Below, piece after piece: positions 20,465-32,090 of a stretch of 64,000 bases of DNA. The DNA is from Bufo bufo. Its lineage: Eukaryota > Chordata > Amphibia > Anura > Bufonidae. The stretch spans positions 407,072,565 to 407,136,564 of the forward strand of contig NC_053392.1 in NCBI RefSeq assembly GCF_905171765.1, written 5' to 3'. Position 1 is the stretch's first letter. Every line of letters begins with the position of its first letter. The position numbers were made by a program, and so were the translations under genes. A model generated the notes under the pieces. It was not told where the DNA came from. It ran no database searches and saw only the letters and a list, made by a program, of their open reading frames with translations.

Positions 20465-21378
20465 AGGGCCGGATAGGATGCGGGTGCGTCGCGGGAAAAT
20501 GCACGATTTTTCCACACGAGTGGAAAGCGTTTTAATGCGTTTTGTATGCGCGTGAGAAAAATCTGCATGTTTGGTACCCAGATCCGAACCGGACTTCTTC
20601 ACAGAAGTTCGGGTTTGGTTAGGTGTTCTGTAGATTGTATTATTTTCCCTTATAACATGGTTATAAGGGAAAATAGCATTCTTAATACAGAATGCTTAGT
20701 AAAATGTCCATTGAGAGGTTAAAAATAAACAAATTTAACTCACCCCATCCACTTGGTCGTGTAGCGGATCTCCTCTTCTTTCTTCTTTCTTCAGGACCTG
20801 GGTAAAGGACCTTTTGATGTCACTGCGCTCATCACATGGTCCATCACCATGGTGATGGACCATGTGATGGACCATGTGTTTAGCACAGTGACGTCATCAA
20901 AGGTCCTTTACCCAGGTCCTGAAGAAAGAAGAGGAGATCTGCTACGCGACCAAGTGGATGGGGTGAGTTAAATTTGTTTAGAATTTTTTTAACCCCTCCA
21001 TCCCTAATTTACTTACTGTAATAAGAATGCTATTATTTTTCCTTATAACCATGTCATAAGGGAAAATAATAACGATCGGGTCCACAGCCTGATCATCTCC
21101 TTAGCAAACATGCGTGAAAATCGCACCGCATCCGCACTTGCTTGCAGATGCTTGCGATTTTCACGCAGCCCCATTCACTTCTATGGGGCCTGCGTTACGT
21201 GAAAAACGCACAATATAGAGCATGCTGCGATTTTCACACAACGCACAAGTGATGCGTGAAAATCACGGCTCATGTGCATAGTTCCATAGAAATGAATGGG
21301 TCCGGATTAAGTGTGGGTGCAATGCATTCACCTCACGCATTGCACCCGCGCGGAAAACTCGCCCGTGTGAAAGAGGCC
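20465..21378. mobile_element. Long palindromic MITE, Harbinger-like end
   Basis: Centred at 20849/20850 in CCATCACCATGGTGATGG. Arms extend at least over 20724..20975, and matching TTATAACCATG words lie farther out. The right end is the inverse of GGCCTCTTTCACACGGGCG followed by TAA, like the 3-bp TWA duplications of PIF/Harbinger. The left end is degenerate, so its start is approximate. No coding sequence. Confidence 0.7.
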
Positions 21379-21381
21379 TAA

Positions 21382-23470
21382 GATCAAGAGCGTCACAGAC
21401 ATGCTCTACTACTTATCCATTTAAACTCCCCCTTAAAGTGACAACCTCCTCACTTGGCAAATTGGGGGCAAGCAACCAATATTTTCCCTGTGGATAGGGA
21501 TCTATCTGAGGATGTGCCGTAAGTGTCTTTTACTATTAAAAGGACATATGTTACTGTAATGTGGCTGAAGACTGTTTCGTAACAAATCTGAAAACTAGTT
21601 GCCTATGTTGATCTGCATAATGGTACCACACACTGTCTGCTTACTACAGGGATAATGTATGTTTGAAAAAATTGCAAAAAAACTACATTGGAATGTGAAC
21701 AGTGTGGAGTGGCATCCCATAGAGTAATATCTGAGATAACCAGTTTTATGGTTAGGTTCCTTAAATACAGCTCTGTATCTTGAAGACGTTTTGTGCCATT
21801 CTACTGGCACCAATTAGTTCTACTAACTTGGTAAATATTTTAAAAAGTTTACTAACTCCATAAATTAGTAAGGAAGAAAATGTCTCAGCAAAAGGATAAA
21901 ATAAACAAAAAATGCATCATACCGGTACTTCAATATGAATAACATTTCAAAATCCAAACTATTTGCATAAAATTAAATATGTATTTATGAAAATGCTAAA
22001 ATATTTAGTCTGTTGACACTTCAGATAGGGGTTTGTCTCAAATGTCTCATATTTAAGGCACTTGTATGGAAGAAGTGGGAAAAAGACGTTGATAAATTCA
22101 ATTTATTAAAAAGGCAAAGTGCACAATGGCCTTTCTATAGAGATTATCCTGCTCATAGGATTTGCTATATTAGGAAGGATAAAAACATAAGCAGAGAAGA
22201 AAGGAGAATGCAGGAGCGTGGAAACAATCAATGCTGCCCTTTGTGCTGCCTGACATTTCAGGGACTTGTTATCAACCACTAGCGGATAGTTATCTAAATT
22301 CATCTCTCCAGCTGCCATCGCCAGCACTGATAGAGGAAGGGAATGTGCTGATAGGCCGCCAGATAAGGCTGCAACATCATTTTAAAAAGCTGTCTTTTGT
22401 TGAAGCCTTGATGGCTTCCGTCAATTGGCTCTGACATTTAAAATGCACAAAGATTTTCTTTTTCATTTTTACACAAAAACACTACAGTTTAAGAAAACTT
22501 TTTCTATTAATATGTGTGTGTCCAAGTGATTAGCAGTAGCCATATGCAGCATTTAATTACTGCATATACATTTGTATGCAAAAATAGTCTAAAGAAATGA
22601 CCTGGCTAAAGAGAAAATTGTGTAATTGCAAGTGTGGCATTTGTGCTCAATGTTTGTCACTTTAAACCTTCAAGTAAGTAATCCCTGTACTTGTGAACTG
22701 CTTGACACTGTGCTATTGAACTATAGCTGTTCCTTATCCCCCACCAGTAATGATGTTTCAATGTTGAAGTGGCTCTTTGATTAAAAGAGATAACAGTGAT
22801 ATACTATATTTGTGCTATGGCTATACAGTAGTTATGCCCCTGAATTCTGGATTCTGATATGATTTATAAGGAACGCTTCGTATTTATATTTGTTTCTAGC
22901 TAGTAGCTATTTTTTTATCCTCTTCTAGCTGTTGCTATAATGTAGCCTTTTTGCATTCTCTGTATATACAGATCGTACAAAGTAGGTGTGGTTTATGGCA
23001 ACTGCAATAAATCAGTTAATTGTCAGAGAAATGCCAATAGACAATAATAAAAATTAAAAGGGTATTTCCCTTCTGAACCCTGCAGCATACCCTGTAAACA
23101 GCAGTTTACATCCACATTTATGACATTTCAGTACTTTGAAGAACCCATCTGGGTGCAAAATATGAAATGTAATATCTGTGGAAAACTTGCAATTTTCATT
23201 TTGCGTGGTCCACTGCACATTAACTTATGAAAAGTATCTGTGGTGTCAAAATGGTCACTCCATCCCTTGATAAATAACTTGGCATGTCGTTTCTAAAATG
23301 TGGTCACTTATTGAGGGTATATGCTGACGACCAAGTTTTTGTGAGAGAACCTCCTCAGCATGGCCATGTATGTTGTAACAAAATAACATCTGAGGTTAGA
23401 GGGTGTCGTACAAGGGTCGAAATAGGGAGGATGCACCAGGTACCCACTCCCTACAGTACCCTACCATTCC
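21382..23470. other. Low-repeat interval, no gene recognised
   Basis: AT-rich, without the terminal repeats or arrays seen elsewhere. Short open frames (for example 22013..22282) have no recognisable motif. 22090..22440 stands out in composition and is listed separately. Confidence 0.5.
22090..22440. promoter_or_regulatory. Candidate conserved noncoding element
   Basis: About 350 bp of high-complexity sequence with balanced base use in an otherwise AT-rich, simple stretch. It contains a SOX-type ACAATGG word (22132), CAGCTG E-box words and ATTTAAAATGC. It has no coding frame and no transposon ends. I cannot name a gene it would control. The call rests on sequence texture and the absence of other explanations. 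Confidence 0.3.
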
Positions 23471-23473
23471 TAA

Positions 23474-24875
23474 ATATTTGTGATAAAAGAACTGGGCACT
23501 CTCAGGATATAAGGATCAATAAGAAAGGACAATAAAAAGAGAGAATATGGCCCTCCTATTGGACTAAACAGCACTTCCTCACTACTAGCACTATGAATCT
23601 AGATAAGTACTAATAGCTTGTATGGCATATTCCTGAAATAAAACGGCAATAAAATGGTACAATCGATCGCTAAATCACAAATTATTCACACAATAAAAAA
23701 ACGCATAAATAGCGTGGACGCTGAATGTTCACTGGGAAAACTCCAAATGTCACTGTTGCGAGTTATTCCCAAACTCACTGATAAAGTCTTAAGCTCCAAA
23801 GTAACAATTATTAAAGGCACCGTGGCGTGATAGTCCCACAACAAACTGGTATAGCGGCGTCCCGCTCTAGATTCAACCAGTAGCGTCCCACTGGGCGAAT
23901 AACATTCAAGTCTTATTAAATCTCCTGCCAGCAAATATTCGATGAAAAAGATAGTCTTACCGGAAAAATTTTTCCTCACCACTTCGCTGCACACCGTCGC
24001 TCTGCTGGGTCGCGTTTTATAAATTACCTCCAGACTTTTTTGAGCGGTCAGGTTGTTGAAATCCCACGTAGGTAAAAGTTTGGCATGTGCAGCCTGGTCT
24101 CTGCTGTAGGCAGTCACAAATTTCTTATACTTTAACCTTATCGTGGTGTTGAGCGGTGTGGTACGCAGTTCCGGCACTATCTGTTGGTCCTCACTCTTTC
24201 AAAGTTCGGGGTCCTGTTAGAGCTATAACTATCTACGTGGGATTTCAACAACCTGACCGCTCAGAAAAGTCTGGAGGTAATTTATAAAACGCGACCCAGC
24301 AGAGCGACTGTGTGCAGCGAAGTGGTGAGGAAATTTTTTTCCGGTAAGACTATCTTTTTCATCGAATATTTGCTGGCAGGAGATTTAACAAGACTTGAAT
24401 GTTATTCGCCCAGTGGGACGCTACTGGTTGAATCTAGAGCGGGACGCCGCTATACCTGTTTGTTGTGGGACTATCACGCCACGATGCCTTTAATAATTGT
24501 TACTTTGAAGCTTAAGAATTTTATCAGTGAGTTTGGGAATAACTCGCAACAGTGACATTTGGAGTTTTCCCAGTGAACATTCAGCGTCCACGCTATTTAT
24601 GCGTTTTTAATTGTGTGAATTTTTTTTTTAATTGTGTGAATAATTTGTGATTTAGCGATCGATTGTACCATTTTATTGCCGTTTTATTTCAGGAATATGC
24701 CATACAAGCTATTAGTACTTATCTAGATTCATAGTGCTAGTAGGGAGGAAGTGCTGTTTAGTCCAATAGGAGGGCCATATTCTCTCTTTTTATTGTCCTT
24801 TCTTATTGTCTTATACATAATAAATATCTGTATGATCCCTATATCCTGAGAGTGCCCAGTTCTTTTATCACAAGT
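23474..24875. repeat. Large inverted repeat, arms about 0.6 kb
   Basis: Left arm about 23478..24069, right arm about 24233..24873, near-perfect inverse copies. Outer edges share GATAAAAGAACTGGGCACTC, inner edges CAACCTGACCGCTC. The right arm has an extra roughly 26-bp segment near 24810..24835 and a short T-run insertion near 24620. The single-copy spacer is about 24070..24232. An open frame of 163 codons (23686..24177, minus) spans spacer and left arm but has no known motif. Penelope elements can carry inverted pseudo-LTRs, so this may be such a remnant. Not proven. Confidence 0.75.
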
Positions 24876-24889
24876 TTTACGTCATTTTA

Positions 24890-25290
24890 GTGGACTGGGT
24901 GAGTCCACTTTACTGAGTGCACCTCTGGTTGGTCTGGGTGTGTTCCTGTGCGCCTCATTTACTATTTTTACATTCCTAAATATTGCCTCATTTGCAGTAG
25001 AGGCAGAAGCATGACCCCAGTCTATATCTGGGAGGTTAAAATCTTCTATTATGAGCACTCTACCTGCCTGTGCAGCCATCTCTATTTGTTTATACAGCTG
25101 AACTTCTATCTCCTCTGTGATGTTCGGGGTCTACCAAGTATTATTTTTTCAGAGTGTATTTCCCTTTGTAATACTACTTTGTAATCCTCACTGACAATAG
25201 CCTCTTTCCCACTCACCTTCATATCACTCCTCACATACAGGCACACTCTACCGCTTATTCTGTTTCCTCTGCCTTTCCTAAAGAGTCTAA
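24890..25290 (-). pseudogene. Non-LTR retrotransposon endonuclease fragment
   Basis: On the minus strand the frames include VCLYVRSDMKVSGKEAIVS, then EIEVQLYKQIEMAAQAGRVL and IIEDFNLPDIDW. The last corresponds to the GDFN-PDIDW core of the apurinic-type endonuclease in CR1/L2-like LINEs. The endonuclease nicks target DNA. The rest of the LINE is missing and frames are shifted. Confidence 0.7.
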
Positions 25291-26077
25291 AACTGTGAAT
25301 ATTAATATCCCAGTCGTGTGAAGAGTTAGTGATGAGCGGGAGGTGCCATATTCTATTTCACGAATATTAGATTGAATATTCGTCTTATATTCGTCGAAAT
25401 CAAATATTCGTCATTACTCTATTTATCGCTAATAATATTCGATTTAATTATTTGCGTATTGCGTTTTTTTTTTCTTCTTTTTTTTTAACTGTATAAGACA
25501 ACTTTCCTATTGGTTGGCTATGGCTATTGGCAAATATGTGTATTTTACGAATATTCGCTATATTGCTACATATTCTTGTTTTAGAATATGACGAATATTC
25601 TAAAAAACAAAGTTATAGCAATATAGCGAACATTCGTAAAATGCACATATAGCCTGCAATTTATCTAATATAGGGCTATAATATTTTTTTTTTATAGTCT
25701 ATTTTTTTTTGTCTCTTCTGGACTTCAGATTTGGAAAAAATTTACACTATTAAAAAAAATACTATAGCACTATATTAGCTAAATTGCAATCTATATGTGT
25801 ATTTTACGAATATTCGCTATATTGCTATATATTCTTGTCTTAGAATATGATGAATATTCTAAACAACAAAGTTATAGAAATATAGCGAATATATTAGTTA
25901 GAATATTCGTCTTTTTTTTCAATGTGTAAGTTTATTCCACTTTGGCATACTCCTCCCCGACAAGAGTCCCAGTCACCATGGGAACACATGTGGGTTAGAA
26001 TATACCATCGGATCTGAGTTTTCACGATCTCAGGGAAAACTCAGATCCAATGGTATTTTCTAACCCACAGGCGTTCC

Positions 26078-26944
26078 CAGGGCTTTTTTTCTCAGAGAAA
26101 AGGTGGTGGAACTCACCCCCCCTCCCCTGGCCACGCCCCTACCCACCCCTAGGACCGCCCCCTAAAACCGCCCCTTTAGAGAACAGGGATGCAAGTAAAA
26201 TTTGGGGGGGGCTATAAAAGTCCAGGCCAGCAAAGAAACCCCCCAGATGGGGATGGCACTGTTAATGGGGGATCTGGGGATGGCACTGTTATGGGGTGGA
26301 GGATCTGTGGATGGCACTGTTATGGGGGATCTATGGATGGCATCCACAGACCCCCCCATCCTATAACAGTGCCATCCACAGACCCAACCCCATAACAGTG
26401 CCATCCACAGACCCCCCCACCCTTTAACAGTGTCATCCACAGACCCCCCCCATTGCCGCTCCAGTACAGTTATAAAATGTGTAATTCAATTAATAATGAT
26501 TCATGCTGCCCCCTCTGTAGTATAACATTCAATATATCCTACTCACAGGGCTACTGTTATATCGTAATGCAGGCCAGCCGGGCAGACGAGCGGCAGAGTG
26601 ACTGACTGACGTCACGTGCCTGTGCCGCCTGCTTCATTCATAAAGTAATTCGCTCGTCTGCCTGGCCGGCCTGCATTACGATATAACAATAGCCCCGTGA
26701 GTAGGATATATTGAATGTTATACTACAGAGGGGGCAACATGAATCATTATTAATTGAATTACACATTTTATAACTGTACTAGAGCGGCGGGGCCGGAGCA
26801 CAGCGAACGCACCGGCCCCTAGCTCCTCCTCCCAGTCCCTCCCCGCTGATACATCGCAGCCTGCGATGCTGGCGCATGGCAGGCTGCGATGTCAAAAGGT
26901 GGCGGAACTCCGTTCTGGTGCATTCCTCCAGAAAAAAAGCCCTG
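26078..26944. mobile_element. Non-autonomous hAT with minisatellite and hairpin core
   Basis: 867 bp with termini CAGGGCTTTTTTTCT and inverse, flanked by the perfect 8-mer GGCGTTCC (26070..26077 and 26945..26952). Inside is a short array of the CACTGTTATGGGGGATCTGTGGATGG type in two opposite orientations (26240..26445), then an inverted repeat (arms about 26455..26590 and 26655..26790). No coding sequence. The array unit is the same as in 62343..64000. Confidence 0.92.
26240..26445. repeat. 27-bp type minisatellite, short and inverted in the middle
   Basis: Units read GATGGCACTGTTATGGGG up to about 26340 and then the inverse complement CCATAACAGTGCCATCCAC after about 26345. The flip point is therefore near 26342. 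Confidence 0.85.
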
Positions 26945-27280
26945 GGCGTTCCCATAGTGACGGGGACGCTTGTCGGGGAAAAAAGTGAATATTCTAAATA
27001 ACGTGAATATATTCACTATATTGCTATCTATTTGTTTTTTAGAATATTCGTCATTTTTTTTCCATATGAAAATATGATTCCTTCCTGCTTAAGTTGCTTG
27101 TGGGCCAATGACTCATTGACCCATAAGAAAGAAGCAAGGAGAAATCATGTTTTCAGATGAAAAAATGACGAATATTCGATATAGCGAATATATAGCACTA
27201 TATTAGAAATATTAGCGAATTAGCGAAGTTGCGATATTCACAATTAATATTCGCTCTTCGAATATTCGTGCTCAACACTA

Positions 27281-27467
27281 TTGCACAGATGTCATAAGTC
27301 ACTGCAGACACCCTTCTATAGTTAAAGTACATAAAAGTATGGAAAAATAATTCTAGTTTTCACTTATATTTTTTCTATCTCTGGCCCTGACACAAAGAAG
27401 TAATTGCACAGATGTCACAAGTCACTGCAAACACCCTCTATAGAAAAAGTATGGAAAAGTATGGGAA
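27281..27467. repeat. About 115-bp tandem array, left part
   Basis: Units contain TTGCACAGATGTCA, GTCACTGCAGACACCC, CTATAG and CTATCTCTGGCCCTGACAC. The same units continue at 34189..34660 beyond the Gypsy insertion. Confidence 0.9.
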
Positions 27468-27472
27468 AAAAT

Positions 27473-28210
27473 TTCACAGGGCGCCTGCGGCATGCTTCTC
27501 CTCTTCTGCGTTGTCGGCGTTCTGGGATGACATGGCGGCAGACACACTTGCCGTGTCCATCTGTAGCATCTTGGTTGCCAGGGTAACGTAGGGTGGAGCG
27601 CGCCCGGCCGCACGCTTCCTCTCTGTGCGGCCTGTTCCCTTAGTTACGCTCAAGGGGGCTGAGTGCCGAGCTGGCCACTCAGCGTTCGGCTACACACAGG
27701 GGGGAGGTCATGTGGCGCTGGCCACGTCTCATGACCTCTGCTCTTCACTATATAAACAGGCAACCTGCTAGCCACAGGTTGCCTGTGATTAATTGTCCAA
27801 GGGTTTTTGTGACTGTGTACCCTGTGCTATTTGGATTTTGACCCGTGCCTGGTTTTGACCCGCTACTGCTTGCTCCTTACTTCCTGACATGACCTCTTGG
27901 CTTGACCTTCGGTTGTGACCTGACCTGTTCTTGTTCATTCCTCTCGTACTTATTTACTCTCCTGGTATTTGACCTCCGCTTCTCCTGACTATTCGCTACT
28001 TCGTCGCTCTCTTGGTATTGACTCGATCCATTCACTATCCGTTGCTTGTCTTGTCTGTCCTCCCAGCACGTATTATAAGCTAGGGACTGCTGTCCAGTTG
28101 TCCCCTGTCATCAGGGCTTGCGAGGTAAGTAGGCAGGGCCAGGGGTGAGGGTGGAGCGCAGTGGTCACTATCCTTCCTCTCCTTGTGTGTGCGTGAACGT
28201 GACCATGACA
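27473..28210 (+). repeat. Gypsy 5' LTR
   Basis: 738 bp, starting T-TCACAGGGC (the G of the expected TGTCACAGGGC is missing) and ending CATGACA. TATAAACAGG near 27751 is a likely promoter box. It matches the 3' LTR with scattered substitutions and a few indels. Confidence 0.92.
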
Positions 28211-28233
28211 GAATCACAGGCCCATACATCATC

Positions 28234-28871
28234 ATGGACCCTTTACAGAGTCTTAATGACCATGTACAAAACCTGGCGCAAATTGTTCAGGAACTGGGAG
28301 AGAGATTACTGGCCCAAGAATCTGCCCGGACGCTCCCAATACCTTCTCCAACCGCTCTGCAGGCAGAACCTTATGTCAAGTTGCCGGATCAGTTTTCAGG
28401 AGACCGCAAGTGCTTCTTGGCTTTCAAGGAAAGCTGTAAGGTATATTTTCGCTTGCAGCCTTATTCGTCTGGTTCTGACCAACAGAGGGTCGGAATAATT
28501 CTCTCCCTCCTCCAGCGGGACCCCCAGGACTGGGCATTCGCCTTGCCTCCTGACTCTCCTTGCCTTAGATCCGTTGACACATTTTTTCAAGCACTGGGGG
28601 TTCTGTACAATGAACCCGACAGAGCGCCCGGAGCCGAGTTACACCTGAAGGCCCTCAGTCAGGGTGATCGGCCAGTTGAGGACTACTGCACCCAGTTCCG
28701 TAAATGGAGTGTACCCTCCGGCTGGAATGAACCGGAACTCAAGAGCCAGATCAGGTCAGGCCTGGCTGAGAATCTTAAGGATATGCTAGTATGCTACCCC
28801 TGTCCTGAGACCTTAGAGGAGACCATGACCTTGGCCATTAGATTGGACAGACGTGTCAGGGAGAGACAGCG
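28234..28871 (+). pseudogene. gag: Gypsy chromovirus gag
   Basis: The start at 28234 (MDPLQSLNDHVQ) lies 24 bases after the 5' LTR and heads a heptad-like helix. The capsid part follows with YVKLPDQFSGDRKCFLAFKE, QQRVGIILSLLQRDPQDWA and VEDYCTQFRKW, typical of retrotransposon gag. At about 28870 the frame changes by one base. The zinc knuckle [14 protein letters not shown] (CX2CX4HX4C, at 28953) is read in the next frame. Gag forms the particle that holds the RNA. Because of the frameshift it would be truncated before the knuckle. Confidence 0.9.
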
Positions 28872-30044
28872 GGAATTAAGTTGGCGGCACAGATGGACGA
28901 ACCTATGCAGCTTGGTATGACTCGTAGAGAGCAACGTCGCAGACGGGGCACCTGTTTCTACTGTGGCGACTCCAAACATTGGGTTTGTCAATGTCCCAAG
29001 ATTCCTCCTTCTGGAAGAGCGTCCAAGTTTGAGGGAGCTAAAGACAAGGTACTTCTGGAGGTGGTAAGAAAGAAGTTATTGTTACCCATTTCTGTGGCCT
29101 TTGAGACCTTCAAGGGGCCAGGTAGAGCTTTCGTTGATTCTGGTTCTACCTTTAGTTTTATGGATCTTAAGTTTGCAGTACAGGTGGGAATACCTGTGTT
29201 AAATTTGTACACTCCTTTCTATATTGTCGCCATTGACTCCACTCCCTTGCTGAGAGGAACTGTCAAGCTTTGTACTCCTGAAATAACCCTGTCGGTAGGG
29301 GTGTGTCACACAGAGAAGTGTTCATTTTTTATTCTCGAAAATCTGCCCGTAGAAGTGGTCTTAGGGATGCCTTGGCTTCAGCTACACAACCCAGTCATTA
29401 ACTGGACCATGGGTGAGTTAGAAAAATGGGGTCCCAATTGTAACTCCTGTTTGACCCTTGTCCAGGCAGGGGTTTTCTCCAATTCTATTTCGGTGCTTCC
29501 GTACATTGAAGAGTTCCAAGATGTTTTTTCCACGTCAGAGTTCGAGACTCTTCCTCCCTATAGACGCTACGACTGCGCTATAGATTTAGTGGCAGAGTCT
29601 AGATTTCCCAAGGGACGTATTTACAACCTATCTGGTCCAGAGCGCAGCGCTATGAAGGAGTATATTAGGGAGAGCCTCAAAAAGGGACATATTCGACCCT
29701 CCACCTCCCCCATGGGTGCAGGGTTCTTTTTTGTTAAAAAAAAAATAGACTGTGGTCTCAGACCTTGTATTGACTACAGAAGGTTGAACAAGATTACCAT
29801 TAGGAATCAATATTCTATCCCGTTGATTCCTGACTTGTTCAACCAGGTTTTGGGAGCACCCTGGTTTTCCAAACTTGATTTGAGAGGGGCATATAACCTG
29901 ATACGTATTAAAGAAGGGGATGAGTGGAAAACTGCCTTCAACACTCCAGAGGGGCACTTTGAGCATTTAGTCATGCCATTTGGACTCAGCAATGCCCCGG
30001 CAGTTTTTCAGAATTTAATGAACGATATCTTCAGGGAGTTTATC
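28872..30044 (+). pseudogene. pol: Gypsy zinc knuckle, protease and first half of RT
   Basis: An open frame without stops from about 28872 to the hAT insertion. Order: knuckle at 28953; protease with active site [12 protein letters not shown] at about 29132 (DSG); [17 protein letters not shown]; then RT blocks [85 protein letters not shown] and [18 protein letters not shown]. Any residues read after 30044 belong to the inserted MITE. Confidence 0.93.
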
Positions 30045-31297
30045 CAGTGGCGTACCGCCAATATAGGCAGCGCACGCAGCTGCTATGGGGCCCGTGGCAA
30101 GGGGGGGCCCGGAGTGCATGGAAGGCCCCGCCCCTATGTTTGTAGTTATGTATTTATCAATGCTACAGTCTTCTGTCCCGACTCCCAAGTCCCTATCTGG
30201 AGCTTGGGCGGGCCCCGCTTCCCCTCTGCTCAGGCTCCCCACCCGACCCAGCCAGTGACATACTGCAACGCCGCTCATTCTCCTCGGTTTGCTGGGCGCT
30301 CGCACTGAACTGGCTAATCAGCATTTAGTGGTACAAAGCTCCTGCTGCTGATTGGCCAGTGTGCGAGTCACAGGCTCAGCAGACAGATCAGAGAAGAACT
30401 GTGCAGGTGGGTGGTTGGGCAGGGTGGCAGTCTTGTGCTTACCGCGCTCACGACCTGCCTCATACTGCCACCAGTTCCACTGAGACCCAACTCCAACCAG
30501 CCTCCAGCATCATCGGCTTGCCCCTGGCCTGTTGTGTGCCGCTGCCAGTCTGCCACCAAGGACAAAGTAAGTTGTACACTCACAGCAGTAAGTGACAGAC
30601 TCTACGTTTAAAAAAGTTCATGGGGGGTGATGAGGGATGGCTATTGGTGGGAAAAGGGCAGGAGCAGCAAGCAGAGTTCCTGCAGGGTTGGGGGGGAACT
30701 GTTCTATAAGGGTTATTATTATATAGAGGACTCAGGAGGAGTACCCCCCCACCCCACCCCCCCCTTCCCCCAATGAACTCTGCTGTTAAATTGCTAATTT
30801 AGAGTACTGTGTCATGGGGGGATGGTTAGTGGGGGGAAGAGGGCAGCAGAAAGTATGGTTGGGGAACACTATTCTATAAGGCTTATTATTATATAGAGGA
30901 CTCAGGACAGTGCCCGTAATTTAACCCCTCAGGTCCCACAATTAATAGCAATTTTTTTTTATAGATTAATAGTACAAAAAAAAGTGAAAAAAATATAAAA
31001 TAAAAAACACTGATATATTAAACGTTTAAATCACCCCAATTTTACATATAATAATATATAAAACAATAAAAAAAATCATATTAGGTATTGCCGCACCCAA
31101 AAATGTCTGCACTGTTAAAATATCAACAAAAAGAACCTGTACAGTAAACGCCTTAACGAAAGAAAAAAAAAAATGAACAACGAAAAAAAAAAATGGAAAA
31201 CACGCAAGAGCAGGTGGTGGGATGGGTAGCGGGTGGAATTAGGGGGCTTAATTCAGATTCTTGCTATGGGGCCCAATGATTTCTATGTACGCCCCTG
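30045..31297. mobile_element. hAT MITE inside Gypsy RT
   Basis: 1253 bp with termini CAGTGGCGTACC and the inverse of CAGGGGCGTACATAG. Flanked by the perfect 8-mer AGTTTATC (30037..30044 and 31298..31305). Noncoding: GC-rich near the left, then AT-rich with homopolymer runs. It separates the RT upstream blocks from the YLDD box. A related terminus (CACTGGCGTACAT) appears at 48206. Confidence 0.95.
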
Positions 31298-31305
31298 AGT
31301 TTATC

Positions 31306-32090
31306 GGCAGATTTATGATCATGTATCTGGACGATATTCTGATTTTCTCTTCTGATTGGGAGTCCCATGTCTCTCATCTCAGACTGGTACTCGGGATCCT
31401 CCGGGAAAATCAATTATTGGTCAAATTAGAGAAATGCGTGTTTGAAGTACAGGAGATTTTATATCTAGGGTATGTCCTTACTCCACACTAATTTAAAATG
31501 GATCCTAAGAAGATTCAGGCAATTCAAGACTGGGTCAGACCATCCTCCCTAAAAACATTACAACGCTTTTTAGGATTCTCTAATTACTATCGTAAATTTA
31601 TAAAAAAAATTCTGTTATTGCCAAACCTTTGACCGACCTAACCAGGAAGGGGGCGGATCTTGTTAACTGGCCGTCTGAGGCTCTCGAAGCTTTTGAGACT
31701 CTTAAAATGTGTTTTCAGAATGCCCCAGTCTTGGTTCAGCTGGATCCAGAGGAACCCTTTGTAGTAGAGGTTAATGCATCTGAGGATGGGGTGGGGGCTA
31801 TTCTCTCTCTCAGGGGTCTCCCAACCTCACTAATTTAGGACCCTGCGCGTTCTTTTCTTTTACTGGCCATCAAATGGGCGTTTGAGGAGTGGAGACATTT
31901 TTTAGAAGGGGCTAAACACTGTCACGGTTCTTACGGACCATAAGAATTTAGTGTTCCTTGAAGCCGCTAAACGCCTTAATCCTAGGCAAGCCAGGTGGGC
32001 CCTGTTTTTCACTCTTTTTAATTTTCCTATTACTTTCAGGCCAGGAAGTAAGAATGTCAAGGTGGACGCCTTGTCCCGAAGCTTTTGTGC
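31306..32090 (+). pseudogene. pol: Gypsy RT second half and RNase H
   Basis: Resumes directly after the target duplication with the catalytic MYLDDILIFS box (about 31321). Then come RENQLLVKLEKCVFEV and a stop at 31489, the connection [18 protein letters not shown], and in other frames RNase H: EPFVVEVNASEDGVGAILS (first catalytic residue changed from Asp to Asn in the usual V-D-A-S word), LLLAIKWAFEEWRHFLEGA, TDHKNLVFLE and the final VKVDALSRSF. Several frameshifts and stops. Confidence 0.9.

Larger units (their letters stand above)
25327..27280. mobile_element. AT-rich hAT-type MITE family, enclosing another hAT element
   Basis: Starts TAGTGATGAGCG and ends with the inverse of TAGTGTTGAGCACGAATATTC, with repeated GAATATTCG words throughout. 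The same family occurs at 51797..52904 and as a scrap at 39256..39424. The 8-mers outside the ends (TGAAGAGT and TTGCACAG) do not match, so one end may have been rearranged. An unrelated hAT element sits at 26078..26944. Confidence 0.65.

Noticed and set aside
23686..24177. 163-codon open frame in the inverted-repeat arm
   Set aside because: No known motif. The partner arm keeps only part of it, and most of the few differences change the amino acid, so there is no sign of protein constraint.
25327..27280. 8-bp target duplication for the AT-rich MITE
   Set aside because: Flanking 8-mers TGAAGAGT and TTGCACAG do not match.
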